Positions 27,267-37,630 of a stretch of 64,000 nucleotides of DNA are shown one piece after another (the first letter of the stretch is position 1; every line of letters starts with the position of its first letter). The notes beneath the pieces are model-generated. The model did not search any database and was not told the origin of the DNA. It saw only the letters and a program-made list of their open reading frames with translations. The stretch comes from Nitrospirota bacterium. Lineage in GTDB: Bacteria > Nitrospinota_A > UBA7883. The position numbers and the translations under genes were made by a program. The stretch spans positions 1-64,000 of the forward strand of contig JAJRZK010000050.1 of assembly GCA_024275315.1 (NCBI GenBank). The letters run 5' to 3'.

Positions 27267-27776
27267 ATGACCGATCCAGACGGAATGGTGGAGATGAAGG
27301 TGGAAGGGCTGGTGTTCGATCCACTCACAAACACACCCATTATCATTTTGAAGGACACGAAGGGGGACAAGTCATTGCCGATATGGGTTGGATACCCCGA
27401 GGCGACGGCTATCGCTCTTCAGATGGAGTCGGTGGTTACACCCCGGCCGATGACGCATGACCTTATCAGGAACATCCTGGCCGGGATGCGGGTCAATGTG
27501 GTGCATATATGTGTTAACTACCTTAAAGACAACACTTTTTATGGTGTCATCAAGCTGGACACGGCAGACGGCATTATAGATGTGGATTCCCGTCCTTCCG
27601 ACGCGATCGCGGTGGCTTTGCGCGTGGAGGCTCCGATCTATGTCACAAACAAGGTGCTAGAGAGCGCCAAAGATTTCGAAATGAATATTTCGCAGGAGCA
27701 GATAGAGGACGAGGACCAGTTCAAAAAATGGCTAAACAGCGTCAAGCCCAGTGATTTTGGTCATTTGGACCAATAG
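27267..27776 (+). CDS. Bifunctional nuclease (BFN/DUF151) family protein
   Basis: About 169 aa. 'MVEMKVEGLVFDPLTNTPIIIL', 'LPIWVGYPEATAIALQME' and 'DSRPSDAIAVALRVEAPIYV' are the conserved blocks of DUF151, and an acidic C-terminal extension ('ISQEQIEDEDQ') follows. The family has RNase/DNase activity in plants; the bacterial role is unclear. I prefer ATG 27267, after AAAGGATG, over the upstream TTG of the ORF track. It follows miaB by 42 bp, a frequent neighbourhood for this family in my recollection. Confidence 0.9.
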   Translation: MTDPDGMVEMKVEGLVFDPLTNTPIIILKDTKGDKSLPIWVGYPEATAIALQMESVVTPRPMTHDLIRNILAGMRVNVVHICVNYLKDNTFYGVIKLDTADGIIDVDSRPSDAIAVALRVEAPIYVTNKVLESAKDFEMNISQEQIEDEDQFKKWLNSVKPSDFGHLDQ

Positions 27777-27889
27777 CCCGCATGTTTGCGCCATCGAGAT
27801 GAGAAAATCGAACCTCCCTGTTGCGCCAGGAGCCATCTGGCCGATATAATCTGAACCGAATTCTCTTATGCTCATTTGATTTTGTGGAA

Positions 27890-29776
27890 ATGAAAAAAAA
27901 GATCGAATTTTCCTTGAACCCACTGCCGCCATTTGTCTTTCCAGCCGTTTGTTTCCTGTTGATTGCCGCCCTGTTTATAAACCCGCGGACGGCCATCGGC
28001 GACACTGACAATATGGAAATTTTCCATGAGGGCGTGCTTTTGTCTGTAGAGAAGAAGGCCAACAAGGGAATTATCAACATAGGAGAGGAACACGGGGTTA
28101 AGCGGGGCGACAGGCTGGTGGTTATCCGTCCCGGCAAAAAGGTCGAAGATCCCAGGAGCGGCAAGCTTATCGCCGTGGAACAGACCGTGATCGGGGAGGT
28201 AAAAGTGATTTCCACCAGTTCAGCCGTGTCGGATGTGAAGCTGACCAGGCATGGTCAGAACATGAAACAGGGCGACCTGGTGCGCCGCCGTACGTCGGCT
28301 CCGCACGGTGTGGAGGCCAGGGCCGTGGGGTTCAGGAAAATAGAGATCCTGTGGGCGGCGCAACGCGAACCTGAGATCAAGCTATACAAGATATACCGCT
28401 CCGACTCGGAGGATGGTCCCTTCTCCCCCGTGGGGACAGAAAGATCGAGCGTGGAAGTGATGTTTACCGACAAGCACTCCTCGAAATCACCCATGGAGGA
28501 TAACAAGAGATATTATTACCAGGTAGCCGCTTTTAACAGGTTCGGCGTACCCAGCTCCATGTCCGAAGTTGTATCAGCCGTAACTCCGGGCGCTCCGTCA
28601 TATCCGGAAGGGCTCACGGCGGAGTCGGGCCAGATCCGCTTTGTCACACTAAGATGGACACCGCACCCGAACAAGGAGGTGTCCGGATACCGGCTGTACC
28701 GCGGTGAGGCCGAGGATGGCCCTTACGAGATGATATACGAGGTGAAAAAACGCGATATCACCGAATATGTGGACAGAAACAACGGCTCTGAAAGCTCGCC
28801 CGGACTTCAGGACTCGAAAACATACTTTTACAAAATCACGGCGCTTAGCCCTTTCGGCGATGAGGGGCTCGCGTGCGATCCCGTCAAAGCCACAACCGCC
28901 GATCCTCCATCGGTCCCGACCGGTTTGACGGTGGAGGGGTGGCGCGCCGGAATAGCGCCGATAAAATGGGATGTTCATCCCGACAAAACCGTTCGGGGAT
29001 ACCTGATATTCAGAGCGAACCGGAAAGATGGTCCCTATGTCAAGGTGGTGGATATCAATGACAGAGAATCGAACTCCTACGTGGATGGCGGCAGAGAGGG
29101 TATCCTCGGTGAGGAAAAAAAACTGGAAAACGCCCACCTCTATTTCTACAGGATACTGGCGTACAACATAGTTGGGTCCTACTCGCAGATGAGCGAGCCC
29201 GTATCCATAATGACAAAACCTGTGCCAAGCCCAACGGAAAACCTGGTCGCCATCAGTGGCAGGCCGCGCCAGGTTCCTCTGGCGTGGAGGAAAAACCCGG
29301 AAGTCGACATCAAGGAATACCATATCTACAGGGCGGATTCGAAAGACGGCGAGTTCAGAAAAATAGCGGAGGTAACGGCGCAAACAGATCATTACCTGGA
29401 CAAGAAACTTAAGGACAATCACGAGTACCGTTATAAAATCCGAGCGATCGACTCCGACAACCTCGAGGGCGAATTCTCAAAAATCGTGACGGCCACCACC
29501 AAGAGTATGCCAAGCGCTATCACGGGATTCACCTGGACGATGGAAAACGACAGGGCGGTGCTCCAATGGGACAGGAGCGAGGATGTCGACATCAAGGAAT
29601 ACCATATCTACAGGAAAAGTTTTTTTGGATGGAAAAAAGTGTACAGTACCAGCGAGCCTTTTTTTATCCTGGATATGAAAAAGGGGGACTCGGATGATTA
29701 CTCAGTGTCGGCGATAGACTCTGACAATCTGGAAGGTCCCCGAAGCGATCCTCTCACCGTAACCATACAGAAATAG
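27890..29776 (+). CDS. Exported protein with tandem fibronectin type III repeats
   Basis: About 628 aa from ATG 27890, where an uncleaved or cleaved signal segment begins ('FPAVCFLLIAALFINP'). Residues about 45-145 form a beta-rich domain ('VLLSVEKKANKGIINIGEEHGVKRGDRLVVIRPG') like the C-terminal domain of FlgT-type or other 'VKxGxxF' surface proteins. Five FnIII-like repeats then recur with 'YKIYRSDSEDGPF', 'YRLYRGEAEDGPYE', 'YLIFRANRKDGPY' and 'YHIYRADSKDGEF'. It is probably periplasmic or surface-associated, binding protein or glycan. The last repeat ('EYHIYRKSFFGWKK') lacks the 'DGPY' block. The function is unknown. Confidence 0.85.
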   Translation: MKKKIEFSLNPLPPFVFPAVCFLLIAALFINPRTAIGDTDNMEIFHEGVLLSVEKKANKGIINIGEEHGVKRGDRLVVIRPGKKVEDPRSGKLIAVEQTVIGEVKVISTSSAVSDVKLTRHGQNMKQGDLVRRRTSAPHGVEARAVGFRKIEILWAAQREPEIKLYKIYRSDSEDGPFSPVGTERSSVEVMFTDKHSSKSPMEDNKRYYYQVAAFNRFGVPSSMSEVVSAVTPGAPSYPEGLTAESGQIRFVTLRWTPHPNKEVSGYRLYRGEAEDGPYEMIYEVKKRDITEYVDRNNGSESSPGLQDSKTYFYKITALSPFGDEGLACDPVKATTADPPSVPTGLTVEGWRAGIAPIKWDVHPDKTVRGYLIFRANRKDGPYVKVVDINDRESNSYVDGGREGILGEEKKLENAHLYFYRILAYNIVGSYSQMSEPVSIMTKPVPSPTENLVAISGRPRQVPLAWRKNPEVDIKEYHIYRADSKDGEFRKIAEVTAQTDHYLDKKLKDNHEYRYKIRAIDSDNLEGEFSKIVTATTKSMPSAITGFTWTMENDRAVLQWDRSEDVDIKEYHIYRKSFFGWKKVYSTSEPFFILDMKKGDSDDYSVSAIDSDNLEGPRSDPLTVTIQK

Positions 29777-29806
29777 GCGCGCAAACGTTGTTTTTCGACA
29801 AACTGC

Positions 29807-30223
29807 ATGAAACTTGATAAATCCCTTGTGCACCTGCACCATATCAGCAGTCATTTCACCAGCGCAATGTATCCGGCCGCGTCGATACTGCTCACGATAT
29901 TTATCGTGACAGGAGCGCGCAGGTTTGAGCAGGCGGCCTTTTATTGCATCGTATTCGGCGTTCTGGCCGGGCCTTTTGTTTACGCGTCCGGGGTGATCGA
30001 CTGGAAAAACAGGTTCAAGGCGCGCCACACCAGGATATTCGACCACAAGCTTGTAACCGGCGTTATTCTGCTGTTGTTATCGGTCGTGATAATCACGTCC
30101 AGGATCGTTTTTCCGGATATCGCCATCGCCGGAACCACCGCGGGCTGGGGCTACCTGGCTCTGGTTTACGCCGCCACGGCCGCCGCCGCGTATCTTGGTC
30201 ATCTTGGGAGCAAGTTCATCTAG
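29807..30223 (+). CDS. DUF2231-like membrane protein
   Basis: 138 aa with about four membrane helices. 'VHLHHISSHFTSAMYPAASILLTIFI' and 'VYASGVIDWKNRFKARHT...HKLVTG' carry the histidines and the 'GxxDW' pattern of the DUF2231 family, whose members may bind heme or metal. It is followed after 12 bp by a ferritin-like protein and then by rubredoxin, suggesting a small redox or oxidative-stress set. That reading is inference. Confidence 0.75.
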   Translation: MKLDKSLVHLHHISSHFTSAMYPAASILLTIFIVTGARRFEQAAFYCIVFGVLAGPFVYASGVIDWKNRFKARHTRIFDHKLVTGVILLLLSVVIITSRIVFPDIAIAGTTAGWGYLALVYAATAAAAYLGHLGSKFI

Positions 30224-30235
30224 CGGGGGAGGGAA

Positions 30236-30475
30236 ATGCCAGACAACAAGAAGCTTATCAAGGGTTTGAAAGCCAAAATCGAGGCCATCGTCATCGCTAT
30301 CCCGAGGGAGATAGAAGCTTATGAATATTATATGGAGATGGCGGCCCAGTATGAAGACCAGGCGTCCAGGGAGATGTTTGAATTCCTGGCGAAACAGGAA
30401 ATGGCGCACAAGGATTCACTTGAAAAAATATTGACCGATCTTGAAAAACAGCTTGAAAAGGCCCGGACCGGATGA
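30236..30475 (+). CDS. Two-helix ferritin-like (rubrerythrin-type) mini-protein
   Basis: 79 aa, about half a rubrerythrin ferritin domain. One helix carries 'EIEAYEYYMEMAAQYED' and the second 'FLAKQEMAHKDSLEKIL' with the ExxH iron ligand pair. A four-helix diiron site would need a dimer, as in the two-helix encapsulated ferritins. A strong ribosome site (GGGGGAGGGAA) precedes ATG 30236, so the short length looks intended. It lies between a DUF2231 protein and rubredoxin. Iron binding and dimerisation are inferred. Confidence 0.8.
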   Translation: MPDNKKLIKGLKAKIEAIVIAIPREIEAYEYYMEMAAQYEDQASREMFEFLAKQEMAHKDSLEKILTDLEKQLEKARTG

Positions 30476-30529
30476 AACAATCGGCGTGGAAAACAAGGCC
30501 GCAAACAACCATTAATTTAGAGGTTATCT

Positions 30530-30688
30530 ATGAATAAATATATTTGTGACATTTGCGGATACATTTATGACCCGGCCGACGGAGACCCGGACAGCGGGAT
30601 CGATCCGGGAACGGCTTTTGAGGCTATACCTGAAGACTGGGAATGCCCGGAGTGCGGCGTAAGGAAAGACCAGTTTACAAAGTTGTAG
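30530..30688 (+). CDS. Rubredoxin
   Basis: 52 aa, not listed in the ORF track. '[12 protein letters not shown]' and '[13 protein letters not shown]' provide the two CxxC pairs that bind a single iron, with '[12 protein letters not shown]' between them. These are all the hallmarks and the length of a stand-alone rubredoxin, a cytosolic one-electron carrier. It sits 54 bp after the two-helix ferritin-like gene and may supply it with electrons, in effect a split rubrerythrin. Confidence 0.96.
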   Translation: MNKYICDICGYIYDPADGDPDSGIDPGTAFEAIPEDWECPECGVRKDQFTKL

Positions 30689-30782
30689 TAAACAGGCCGA
30701 AGATAAAAACCACTCTATGATCGAAAATACGCCTTTCCCGGGAAAACCGTGGTTGCGCGTCAGTCCCGCCTCGTGATCGGGG

Positions 30783-32990
30783 TTACTTTTTCACAACGGT
30801 CGGCATTGTAATCGCCATTCCGTGTCTTACCTTGTTCAGTTGTATTTCCGGATTGTATATCTGCACGAGCCACAAAGGGGCGCCATGCTCTTTTACGCTC
30901 AAATCCCAGAGAGACTGGTTGCGCTTGACTGTCACCACCTTGCTTTCCTCGACCTTGTACACCTCGAAAAAATCCTCGAAAAGCTGCATATGATACTCAA
31001 GACGCTTTGTCTCGAACTCTTTTTGGCCGACCCTGGTCAAAGGAACTTTTATCAACGCCCCGATTTTAAGGTTTCGCCGGATGCCTTTATGGTTCAGTTT
31101 CAACAGGCTCCTGACAGGCACCTTTAACCATTCGGCGTAATGACCAAGCGTCTCTTCCGGACGGACTGTGAGCCTGCCGATGTTGTTTCTCAGCAGTTTA
31201 ATAGCGAAAAACTCCGCCTTCAGCGCAGGCCTTGGCCCGTTGTCCCGATCGATTACACCTGATGGCGAAACCTCCGCCGCCGTATCTCCGGGCGCGCTGT
31301 GGCTGGTGTCTGTGTCGCCTCGCGCCGGGCCCGTGTCGAACGAGGCGCTGACAACACCTGGGACCAGGGCGAGCTTCTGACCCGGGTAGATTGTGGGCCT
31401 GCTCAGCCCGTTTATGCGAATAAGAGCGGCGGCTGTTGTCCCGTGTCTTTTGGCTATGGCCGAAAGGTTGTCACCCCTCTTTACATAGTAATGTCCCCCC
31501 GTGACCGGAGATGAATCATACGCGCGGGATTTTGCGCTCTTGCGCGTGTCGCCACGGGCGTTTCCCGGTATACGCAGCTTTTGGCCGACCCGGATAAGCG
31601 ATGAGCTTAGCTGGTTTATATCCCTGATAGCGTATACGGAGGATTTATACCGGCGGGCGATGGTCGACAATGTGTCACCGCGCATCACGTGGTGAAACCC
31701 GTTATGCTTCTGCGCCGAATGTCCATGAGGGCCGGAGATCGCGGCTATGGCCTCTGCGTACCTGGCGCCCATCCCCTCAGGCGCTCTTAGCCTGAATCCC
31801 TTTGGTATATATCGATGGCCTTTCCAGACGGAGTTGCGTAACGCCCGGTTGTATTTGCGCATCGTGTCGATGGAAACACCAAGCCGGTCGGCCAATTTTC
31901 TGGCGGGCAGATAGCTGGTTACCGTAACTTCCTCATACCTGTTCTCCGGCAAAAAATCTATGTCGCCGAAATAGCGTATGTAGTTGCGCGAAACATCCAG
32001 CGCGGCCAGAAATTCCGCATAGAAATTCATCGAGGCGAATCCGAAAATGCGGCTACGGTACCGCTGGATAATAACGGCGATATCGTTGCCGTACTTCTTT
32101 TTCGCCCGCAACATGCCGCTAAGCCCGTGGTTGTATGCGGTTATGGCAAGCGGCCATGAGCCAAGCTCCTCATAATTACGCTTAAGCAGTTTCGCCGCCG
32201 CCCGTGTTGATATTATCGGGTCGCGCCGCTCGTCCACCGTGTAATTGATTCGCAGAAAAAGCCGGCCGGTGCCCCGGGTGAACTGCCATATGCCGGCCGC
32301 GCCCGCGCTGGAATATGCGTTGTAGTTGAAAGACGACTCCACGTGGGGCAGGGCGGTGAGCTCTTCGGGCAGGCCGTAGGAGCGAAAGATCGAACGCATG
32401 CGGTCGATATACAGCCCGGAAAGCTTCAGCCCCTCCTTGAACCGGTCCGCCTGGCCAAGCTGGCTCCTTACGTTTCGCATGGCCTTGAAATATTTCTTGT
32501 ATCCTCGCACACCGGTGAATTTCGCCGCTATCAGCCTCTCTTCACGGCTGGTGGGTTTGCCTTTGTTGCGGTAAAGTTTCTGCAGGATGGAGGATATCCT
32601 CCTTTTCCGTTTTTTGATATATCTGCGGACATGCGACGAGCCGGGTTTCGGGTTCCTGAATTTTTTGGATAAATCCACGACTTCATAAATAATTCCCAGC
32701 TTATCCCTGTCGTGGATCACCACCTGTCTCGTCGTGTACCGGGAGTATATTTTTTTCCAGAACTCGACCCTGTCGCGAAGCTTGGGTGGTACCGGGAAAT
32801 ACGATGATGAACGTCCGGCTGACGGTCGCCTGGATCCGCGAGCGGTATGGATGTAGGCGGTTCTGGGAGAATCGGGACCAAGGGTGTCGAGGAAATTGTT
32901 CAACCCCGGATCACGTGAGGCTCCGGCTGGCGCGACAGTGAGGACAAGACATACCGCGGCCAAAAAAACCGGTAAATGAACATCCCTCAT
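30783..32990 (-). CDS. mltD: LysM-containing lytic transglycosylase, MltD-type
   Basis: 735 aa with a signal peptide. The central SLT domain has the catalytic Glu in 'LPHVESSFNYNAYSSAGAAG', followed by 'GIWQF' and 'AITAYNHG', the family-1 pattern of MltD. Two clear LysM domains follow ('YYVKRGDNLSAIAKRHG' and a similar unit before it). Two weaker LysM-like segments ('LTVRPEETLGHYAEWL', 'VVTVKRNQSLWDLSVKEHG') complete the C-terminus. It cleaves peptidoglycan in the periplasm. It is longer than E. coli MltD (452 aa), with a basic N-terminal extension before the SLT domain. It is divergent from parC. Confidence 0.9.
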   Translation of the reverse strand: MRDVHLPVFLAAVCLVLTVAPAGASRDPGLNNFLDTLGPDSPRTAYIHTARGSRRPSAGRSSSYFPVPPKLRDRVEFWKKIYSRYTTRQVVIHDRDKLGIIYEVVDLSKKFRNPKPGSSHVRRYIKKRKRRISSILQKLYRNKGKPTSREERLIAAKFTGVRGYKKYFKAMRNVRSQLGQADRFKEGLKLSGLYIDRMRSIFRSYGLPEELTALPHVESSFNYNAYSSAGAAGIWQFTRGTGRLFLRINYTVDERRDPIISTRAAAKLLKRNYEELGSWPLAITAYNHGLSGMLRAKKKYGNDIAVIIQRYRSRIFGFASMNFYAEFLAALDVSRNYIRYFGDIDFLPENRYEEVTVTSYLPARKLADRLGVSIDTMRKYNRALRNSVWKGHRYIPKGFRLRAPEGMGARYAEAIAAISGPHGHSAQKHNGFHHVMRGDTLSTIARRYKSSVYAIRDINQLSSSLIRVGQKLRIPGNARGDTRKSAKSRAYDSSPVTGGHYYVKRGDNLSAIAKRHGTTAAALIRINGLSRPTIYPGQKLALVPGVVSASFDTGPARGDTDTSHSAPGDTAAEVSPSGVIDRDNGPRPALKAEFFAIKLLRNNIGRLTVRPEETLGHYAEWLKVPVRSLLKLNHKGIRRNLKIGALIKVPLTRVGQKEFETKRLEYHMQLFEDFFEVYKVEESKVVTVKRNQSLWDLSVKEHGAPLWLVQIYNPEIQLNKVRHGMAITMPTVVKK

Positions 32991-33091
32991 GCGGTATTAA
33001 TTAACCATAAAGTAAGCAAATTACATATAATTTACAATAGTTTTCGTCATATAACAAGCTTATATGTGCAAACCCTATCGCAGAAAGATAG

Positions 33092-33119
33092 TTGACGCTA
33101 CATGCTATCCTGATATAGT
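33092..33119 (+). promoter_or_regulatory. Candidate sigma70 promoter for parC-parE
   Basis: TTGACG (33092-33097) and TATAGT (33114-33119) are separated by 16 bp, each matching consensus at five of six positions, about 90 bp before parC. The surrounding 32991-33211 spacer is AT-rich and divergent toward mltD; nothing else was recognised in it. Confidence 0.55.
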
Positions 33120-33211
33120 AGGCAAGATGTATGTTATATTATGTTATCTTATGTCAATTGGCCTAAATATATTTAAAGCACGTAACCTGCAACCAGACGT
33201 TATTTTCTCAT

Positions 33212-35590
33212 ATGTCGACGAAATCGAAGAGTAAAAAATCAGCCGCGCCGGCGGAGGTTCCGCCGCAAGACACGGCGGTCCAGGACGAGCTGGAATCGAG
33301 ATTCCTCTCGTACGCGCTGTCGACGATAGTGTCGAGAGCTTTGCCGGATGTCCGTGACGGGTTGAAACCGGTTCACCGGCGGGTGCTCTATTCCATGAGC
33401 CAGTTGCGGCTGGATCATGATTCCCGGTTCAGAAAATCGGCGGCGGTTGTGGGCGACGTCATAGGCAAATATCATCCGCACGGCGACCAGGCGTCTTATG
33501 AGACCATGGTTCGGATGGCCCAGGATTTTTCTTTGCGATATCCGCTGGTGGAGGGGCAGGGTAACTTCGGCAACATCGATGGCGACCCGGCCGCCGCCAT
33601 GCGCTATACCGAGGCGCGCCTGACGAAAATCGCCGGAGAGCTTCTTACGGATCTGAAAAAGGAGACCGTCGATTTCGTTCCCACGTACGACTCCACTCTG
33701 ATGGAGCCCCGTCTTTTGCCGGCGAGGTTCCCGAACCTGATGGTGAACGGCTCTGCGGGGATCGCGGTGGGGATCGCCACCAACATCCCGCCCCACAACC
33801 TGGCTGAAACTGTAAATGCTCTTATAGCGCTGATAGACAACCCGAAGCTGGGTGTGAAGGACCTTGTCAGGTATATCAAGGGTCCCGATTTCCCCACAGG
33901 CGCGCAGTTGCTCGCCACCAGATATCAGCTTCTCGAAGTGTACGAGACCGGACGTGGATCACTGAAGGTAAGAGGGGAGTGGAAAATCGAAAAACTCCCC
34001 AGAAACAAGTGGTCTATCGTCATAACCTCCATCCCGTACACCGTTAACAAAACCAGCCTGATAGAAAAGATCGCCGACCATATCGTATCCAAACGGCTCC
34101 CGGCCCTGGTGGACATACGGGACGAGTCCACCGAGACGATACGCGTGGTGCTCGAGCCGAAAAACCAGACGGTGGACGCGGACAAGGTGATGAGCTTTCT
34201 GTTCAAGCATACGGATTTGCAGATCAACTTCCCTGTGAACATGACAGCGTTGACGCCGGAATCGATTCCGTTGCGCCATTCGTTGAAACAGATGTTGCAA
34301 TCGTTTCTCGACTTCCGGTTCGACACCTGCCAGAAGCGCCTGACATACGAGCTGAAGGTTATTGAACAGCGATTGCATATACTGGTCGCGCTGGCCAAAA
34401 TATACAAATATCTGGATGAAGCCATCGCCATAATCAGAAAATCCAAAATCCGCGATGAGGCGCGAAAAGGGCTGATGAAACGTTTCGCCCTTGACGAAAC
34501 CCAGGCCAACGCGGTGCTGGACCTGCGCCTGTCCGCCCTGGTCGGGCTGGAGATATCCAAGATACGAAAGGAAAAAGCGGAGAAAGAGGCGGAGCGGGAG
34601 ATAATCAGGTCGGTGCTTGGGAGCCGGGCCAGGTTGTGGAAACTGGTAAAAAAAGAGCTCAACGAGATAAAGAAGACATACTCCGACCCGCGCAGGACCA
34701 AGGTGATCGCGTCTATCGAACCGGAGACGGAATACAGGGCGGAGGATTTTATAGAGCACGAGTTCACCCATGTGATAGTCTCCCGCGACGGATGGGTGCG
34801 GAGGGTAAAGAACATCACCCGGCCGGAGACGTTGCGGTTTAAGACCGGTGACTGTCTTCACGCGTGGATACCTATGAACACTGCCGACCTGGTCTGCTTT
34901 TTCACATCCGCGGGGAAGGTGTACTGTGTCCACGCGCTGGAGATTGCGCAGACCACCGGGTTCGGCGAACCGGTGCAGTCGATGTTCCGTTTCGCCGACA
35001 AGGAGCGGGTGGTGTCGGTCATGGGAATGACAACCGGCCCGACCGGAGGAGAAAAAGCGGCGGCCAACGACGCTCCTGCCGCCAACAGTCAAAGAGGCCT
35101 GTTCGACCGGCTCGACAGCAAAGCTGTCCAGGGGATCTATGGGCAGATCACGGCGCCTGGCGAAGAGCTTCTGGTGGTCACGGAAAATGGGATGGGGTTC
35201 AGGTTCGCATCCGACGCGCTTGGCGTTACGAACCGGAATGGAAGAAAACTGGCCAACTGCAAAGGCGACGACGCGGTGCTGGGGGTGTCTGTAGCGGGCA
35301 AACCACTGTTGTTCACACTCTCCAGCGACGGGCGCGGCCTTCTTTGCGATGTCGGGGAGATATCCCTGTTAAGCGGCCCCGGTTCCGGCGTTCGCCTGAT
35401 GAAGCTCAAACCGGGGGCGAGACTGCGCGGATACAAGCTGGCGGGGCTGAAAGACAGCGTGACGCTGACCTATGTGACAGGCAAGGACGATACCATAAAG
35501 GTTCGGGACCTCGAGAAAGGGGCGCGTGGCTCTGTCGGCCGGGTTGTCGCCGCAAAAAGAAAGAAGCTGGTGGGGTTGTTGAGGGGGTAG
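33212..35590 (+). CDS. parC: DNA topoisomerase IV subunit A
   Basis: 792 aa. '[21 protein letters not shown]' and '[20 protein letters not shown]' form the breakage-reunion domain and quinolone-determining region. '[10 protein letters not shown]' carries the catalytic Tyr, and a C-terminal beta-pinwheel follows. The short C-terminal domain and the pairing with a 635-aa partner fit ParC rather than GyrA. It decatenates chromosomes with ParE. parE begins 3 bp after its stop; the order is parC-parE. 'GDQASYE' has Ala-Ser at the positions where quinolone-resistance changes occur. Confidence 0.94.
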   Translation: MSTKSKSKKSAAPAEVPPQDTAVQDELESRFLSYALSTIVSRALPDVRDGLKPVHRRVLYSMSQLRLDHDSRFRKSAAVVGDVIGKYHPHGDQASYETMVRMAQDFSLRYPLVEGQGNFGNIDGDPAAAMRYTEARLTKIAGELLTDLKKETVDFVPTYDSTLMEPRLLPARFPNLMVNGSAGIAVGIATNIPPHNLAETVNALIALIDNPKLGVKDLVRYIKGPDFPTGAQLLATRYQLLEVYETGRGSLKVRGEWKIEKLPRNKWSIVITSIPYTVNKTSLIEKIADHIVSKRLPALVDIRDESTETIRVVLEPKNQTVDADKVMSFLFKHTDLQINFPVNMTALTPESIPLRHSLKQMLQSFLDFRFDTCQKRLTYELKVIEQRLHILVALAKIYKYLDEAIAIIRKSKIRDEARKGLMKRFALDETQANAVLDLRLSALVGLEISKIRKEKAEKEAEREIIRSVLGSRARLWKLVKKELNEIKKTYSDPRRTKVIASIEPETEYRAEDFIEHEFTHVIVSRDGWVRRVKNITRPETLRFKTGDCLHAWIPMNTADLVCFFTSAGKVYCVHALEIAQTTGFGEPVQSMFRFADKERVVSVMGMTTGPTGGEKAAANDAPAANSQRGLFDRLDSKAVQGIYGQITAPGEELLVVTENGMGFRFASDALGVTNRNGRKLANCKGDDAVLGVSVAGKPLLFTLSSDGRGLLCDVGEISLLSGPGSGVRLMKLKPGARLRGYKLAGLKDSVTLTYVTGKDDTIKVRDLEKGARGSVGRVVAAKRKKLVGLLRG

Positions 35591-35593
35591 ACC

Positions 35594-37501
35594 ATGGCGA
35601 AGGATTATTCCGCAAAAGACATAGACGTGCTCGAAGGGCTCGAGCCGGTCCGGGTTCGGCCCGGAATGTATATCGGCGGAACGGACCTCTCCGGCCTGCA
35701 TCACCTGGTGTGGGAGGTGGTCGACAACGCCGTGGACGAGGCGATCAACGGACACTGTGACCGCATAACCATAACCATCAGGGCCGACGGCGGCTTGATG
35801 GTGGAGGATAACGGGCGCGGAATACCCATAGACAAGCATCCGAAACACAAAAAACCGGCGCTGGAAATCATTTTGACCACGCTCCATTCCGGGGCGAAAT
35901 TTTCCAGCAAAAGCTATACGTCATCCGGCGGGTTGCATGGTGTGGGGGTGTCTGTGGTTAACGCCCTGTCGGAGCGGATGGAGGTCACTGTAAAAAGAGG
36001 CGGGGCGTTGTGGCGCCAGGAATTTAGGCGGGGCCGCGTGTCGTCCAGGTTGACAAAGGGGGGGAAAGCCAAGGGGACCGGCACGAAAATCACCTTCTAT
36101 CCCGATTCTGAAATTTTCAGCAGGAGAAGGTTTAACAGCAAGCTGATAATGGAGCGGGCCGAGACCAAGGCGTTTTTAAACTCCGGGCTCACCATCGAGG
36201 TGATAGACGAGGTGTCGGGTGTGTCGAAACAGTTTCATTACGAAAACGGGATCCGCGATTACCTTGTAAAGCTTCTTGCCGGACGAAAGAGGGTGGGGAC
36301 AGATTATTTTTACCACCATGGGAGGAACGGGCTCCAGGTGGAATGCGCCGTGCAATGGACCGAGGAGACGGAGTCGAAAATATACTCATACGCCAACTCC
36401 GTATATACCGCCGATGGCGGCACTCACGAGACCGGTCTTCGAAACGCCCTGACCAAGGCGCTTCGCGCCTACATTGAAAGGCGCAACGGAAAGGGCAAAC
36501 CACAGCAGATCACCGCCGAGGACACCCGGGAGGGGCTGAGCGCGGTGCTGTCCGTGTTCCTGTCGAATCCGCAGTTCCAGGGGCAGACGAAAGAGAAGCT
36601 GAACAACCCGGAGGTGCTGAGCGGCGTGGAGAGCTCGATCCGGACAGCGTTTGAAAAGTATCTGCTGGAGCATCCCTCCATCGCCGAGTCGATCGTGACC
36701 AGGGTGACCCTCGCCGCGCAGGCGAGGTTGGCTTCCCGGTCGGCTAAAGACCAGGTGATGCGAAAGACAGCTATCAGCCATCGGCTGACGTTGCCGGGGA
36801 AGCTGGCCGATTGCGCGTCCACGGATCCGTCCGTGTGCGAGCTTTTCATCGTGGAGGGAGATTCCGCCGGAGGCTCGTCGAAACAGGCGCGTGACAGGAA
36901 AACCCAGGCCGTGCTTCCGATAAGGGGCAAAATCCTCAACGTGGAAAACGCCACCGCCGAAAAAATGGCTAACAACAACGAGATAAAATCGCTGGTAACG
37001 TCCATAGGAGCCGGGATGGGCGCCACTTTTGACTATTCAAGGTTGCGGTACGGCAAGATCATTATAATGACCGACGCCGACGTTGACGGGGCGCATATCA
37101 GCGCTCTGCTTCTGACCTTTTTTTACCGCTACATGCCGAAACTGTTCGAAAAAGGGCATATATACCTGGCCCAGCCTCCGCTTTTCAGGATTGAGTTCGG
37201 CAAGGATTTTTACTATGCCTATGACGACGCCGGGAAAGAAAGGATCATAAAAGAGCGGAAAGCGAAACGGGAGCCTGAAATCCATCGATACAAGGGACTG
37301 GGGGAAATGCCCGCGGTGATCCTCAAGGATACGACCATGGACCCCGCCAAACGGAAGCTTTTACGGATGCGTGTGGCCGACGCCGAAGCCACGGACCGCG
37401 CGTTTTCACGCCTGATGGGCAAAGACGCCTCCGCCAGGTACGAGTTCATCCGGGAAAACTCCGAAACGTTCGTGAAAAGCGGGGGCTCGCTGGACGTGTA
37501 A
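35594..37501 (+). CDS. parE: DNA topoisomerase IV subunit B
   Basis: 635 aa. The GHKL ATPase start 'VRVRPGMYIGGTD', 'EVVDNAVDEAINGHC', 'DNGRGIPIDKH' and the ATP-lid 'SSGGLHGVGVSVVNAL' are present. The toprim domain has 'FIVEGDSAGGSSKQARDR' and 'IIMTDADVDGAHI', and the C-terminal 'RYKGLGEMPA' is typical. The short length, without the insert of enterobacterial GyrB, and the pairing with parC support ParE. Confidence 0.94.
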   Translation: MAKDYSAKDIDVLEGLEPVRVRPGMYIGGTDLSGLHHLVWEVVDNAVDEAINGHCDRITITIRADGGLMVEDNGRGIPIDKHPKHKKPALEIILTTLHSGAKFSSKSYTSSGGLHGVGVSVVNALSERMEVTVKRGGALWRQEFRRGRVSSRLTKGGKAKGTGTKITFYPDSEIFSRRRFNSKLIMERAETKAFLNSGLTIEVIDEVSGVSKQFHYENGIRDYLVKLLAGRKRVGTDYFYHHGRNGLQVECAVQWTEETESKIYSYANSVYTADGGTHETGLRNALTKALRAYIERRNGKGKPQQITAEDTREGLSAVLSVFLSNPQFQGQTKEKLNNPEVLSGVESSIRTAFEKYLLEHPSIAESIVTRVTLAAQARLASRSAKDQVMRKTAISHRLTLPGKLADCASTDPSVCELFIVEGDSAGGSSKQARDRKTQAVLPIRGKILNVENATAEKMANNNEIKSLVTSIGAGMGATFDYSRLRYGKIIIMTDADVDGAHISALLLTFFYRYMPKLFEKGHIYLAQPPLFRIEFGKDFYYAYDDAGKERIIKERKAKREPEIHRYKGLGEMPAVILKDTTMDPAKRKLLRMRVADAEATDRAFSRLMGKDASARYEFIRENSETFVKSGGSLDV

Positions 37502-37630
37502 CGGCAGAATATACAAAGATATGCGATGATATCCCGTAGTTTACATAATATATCTTATCGGAAGTGAGGGAGCTGGTGCAGTTGATGAACTATGCAACAA
37601 TTGGGATATCACGCCATTGGTCAAAAATCT

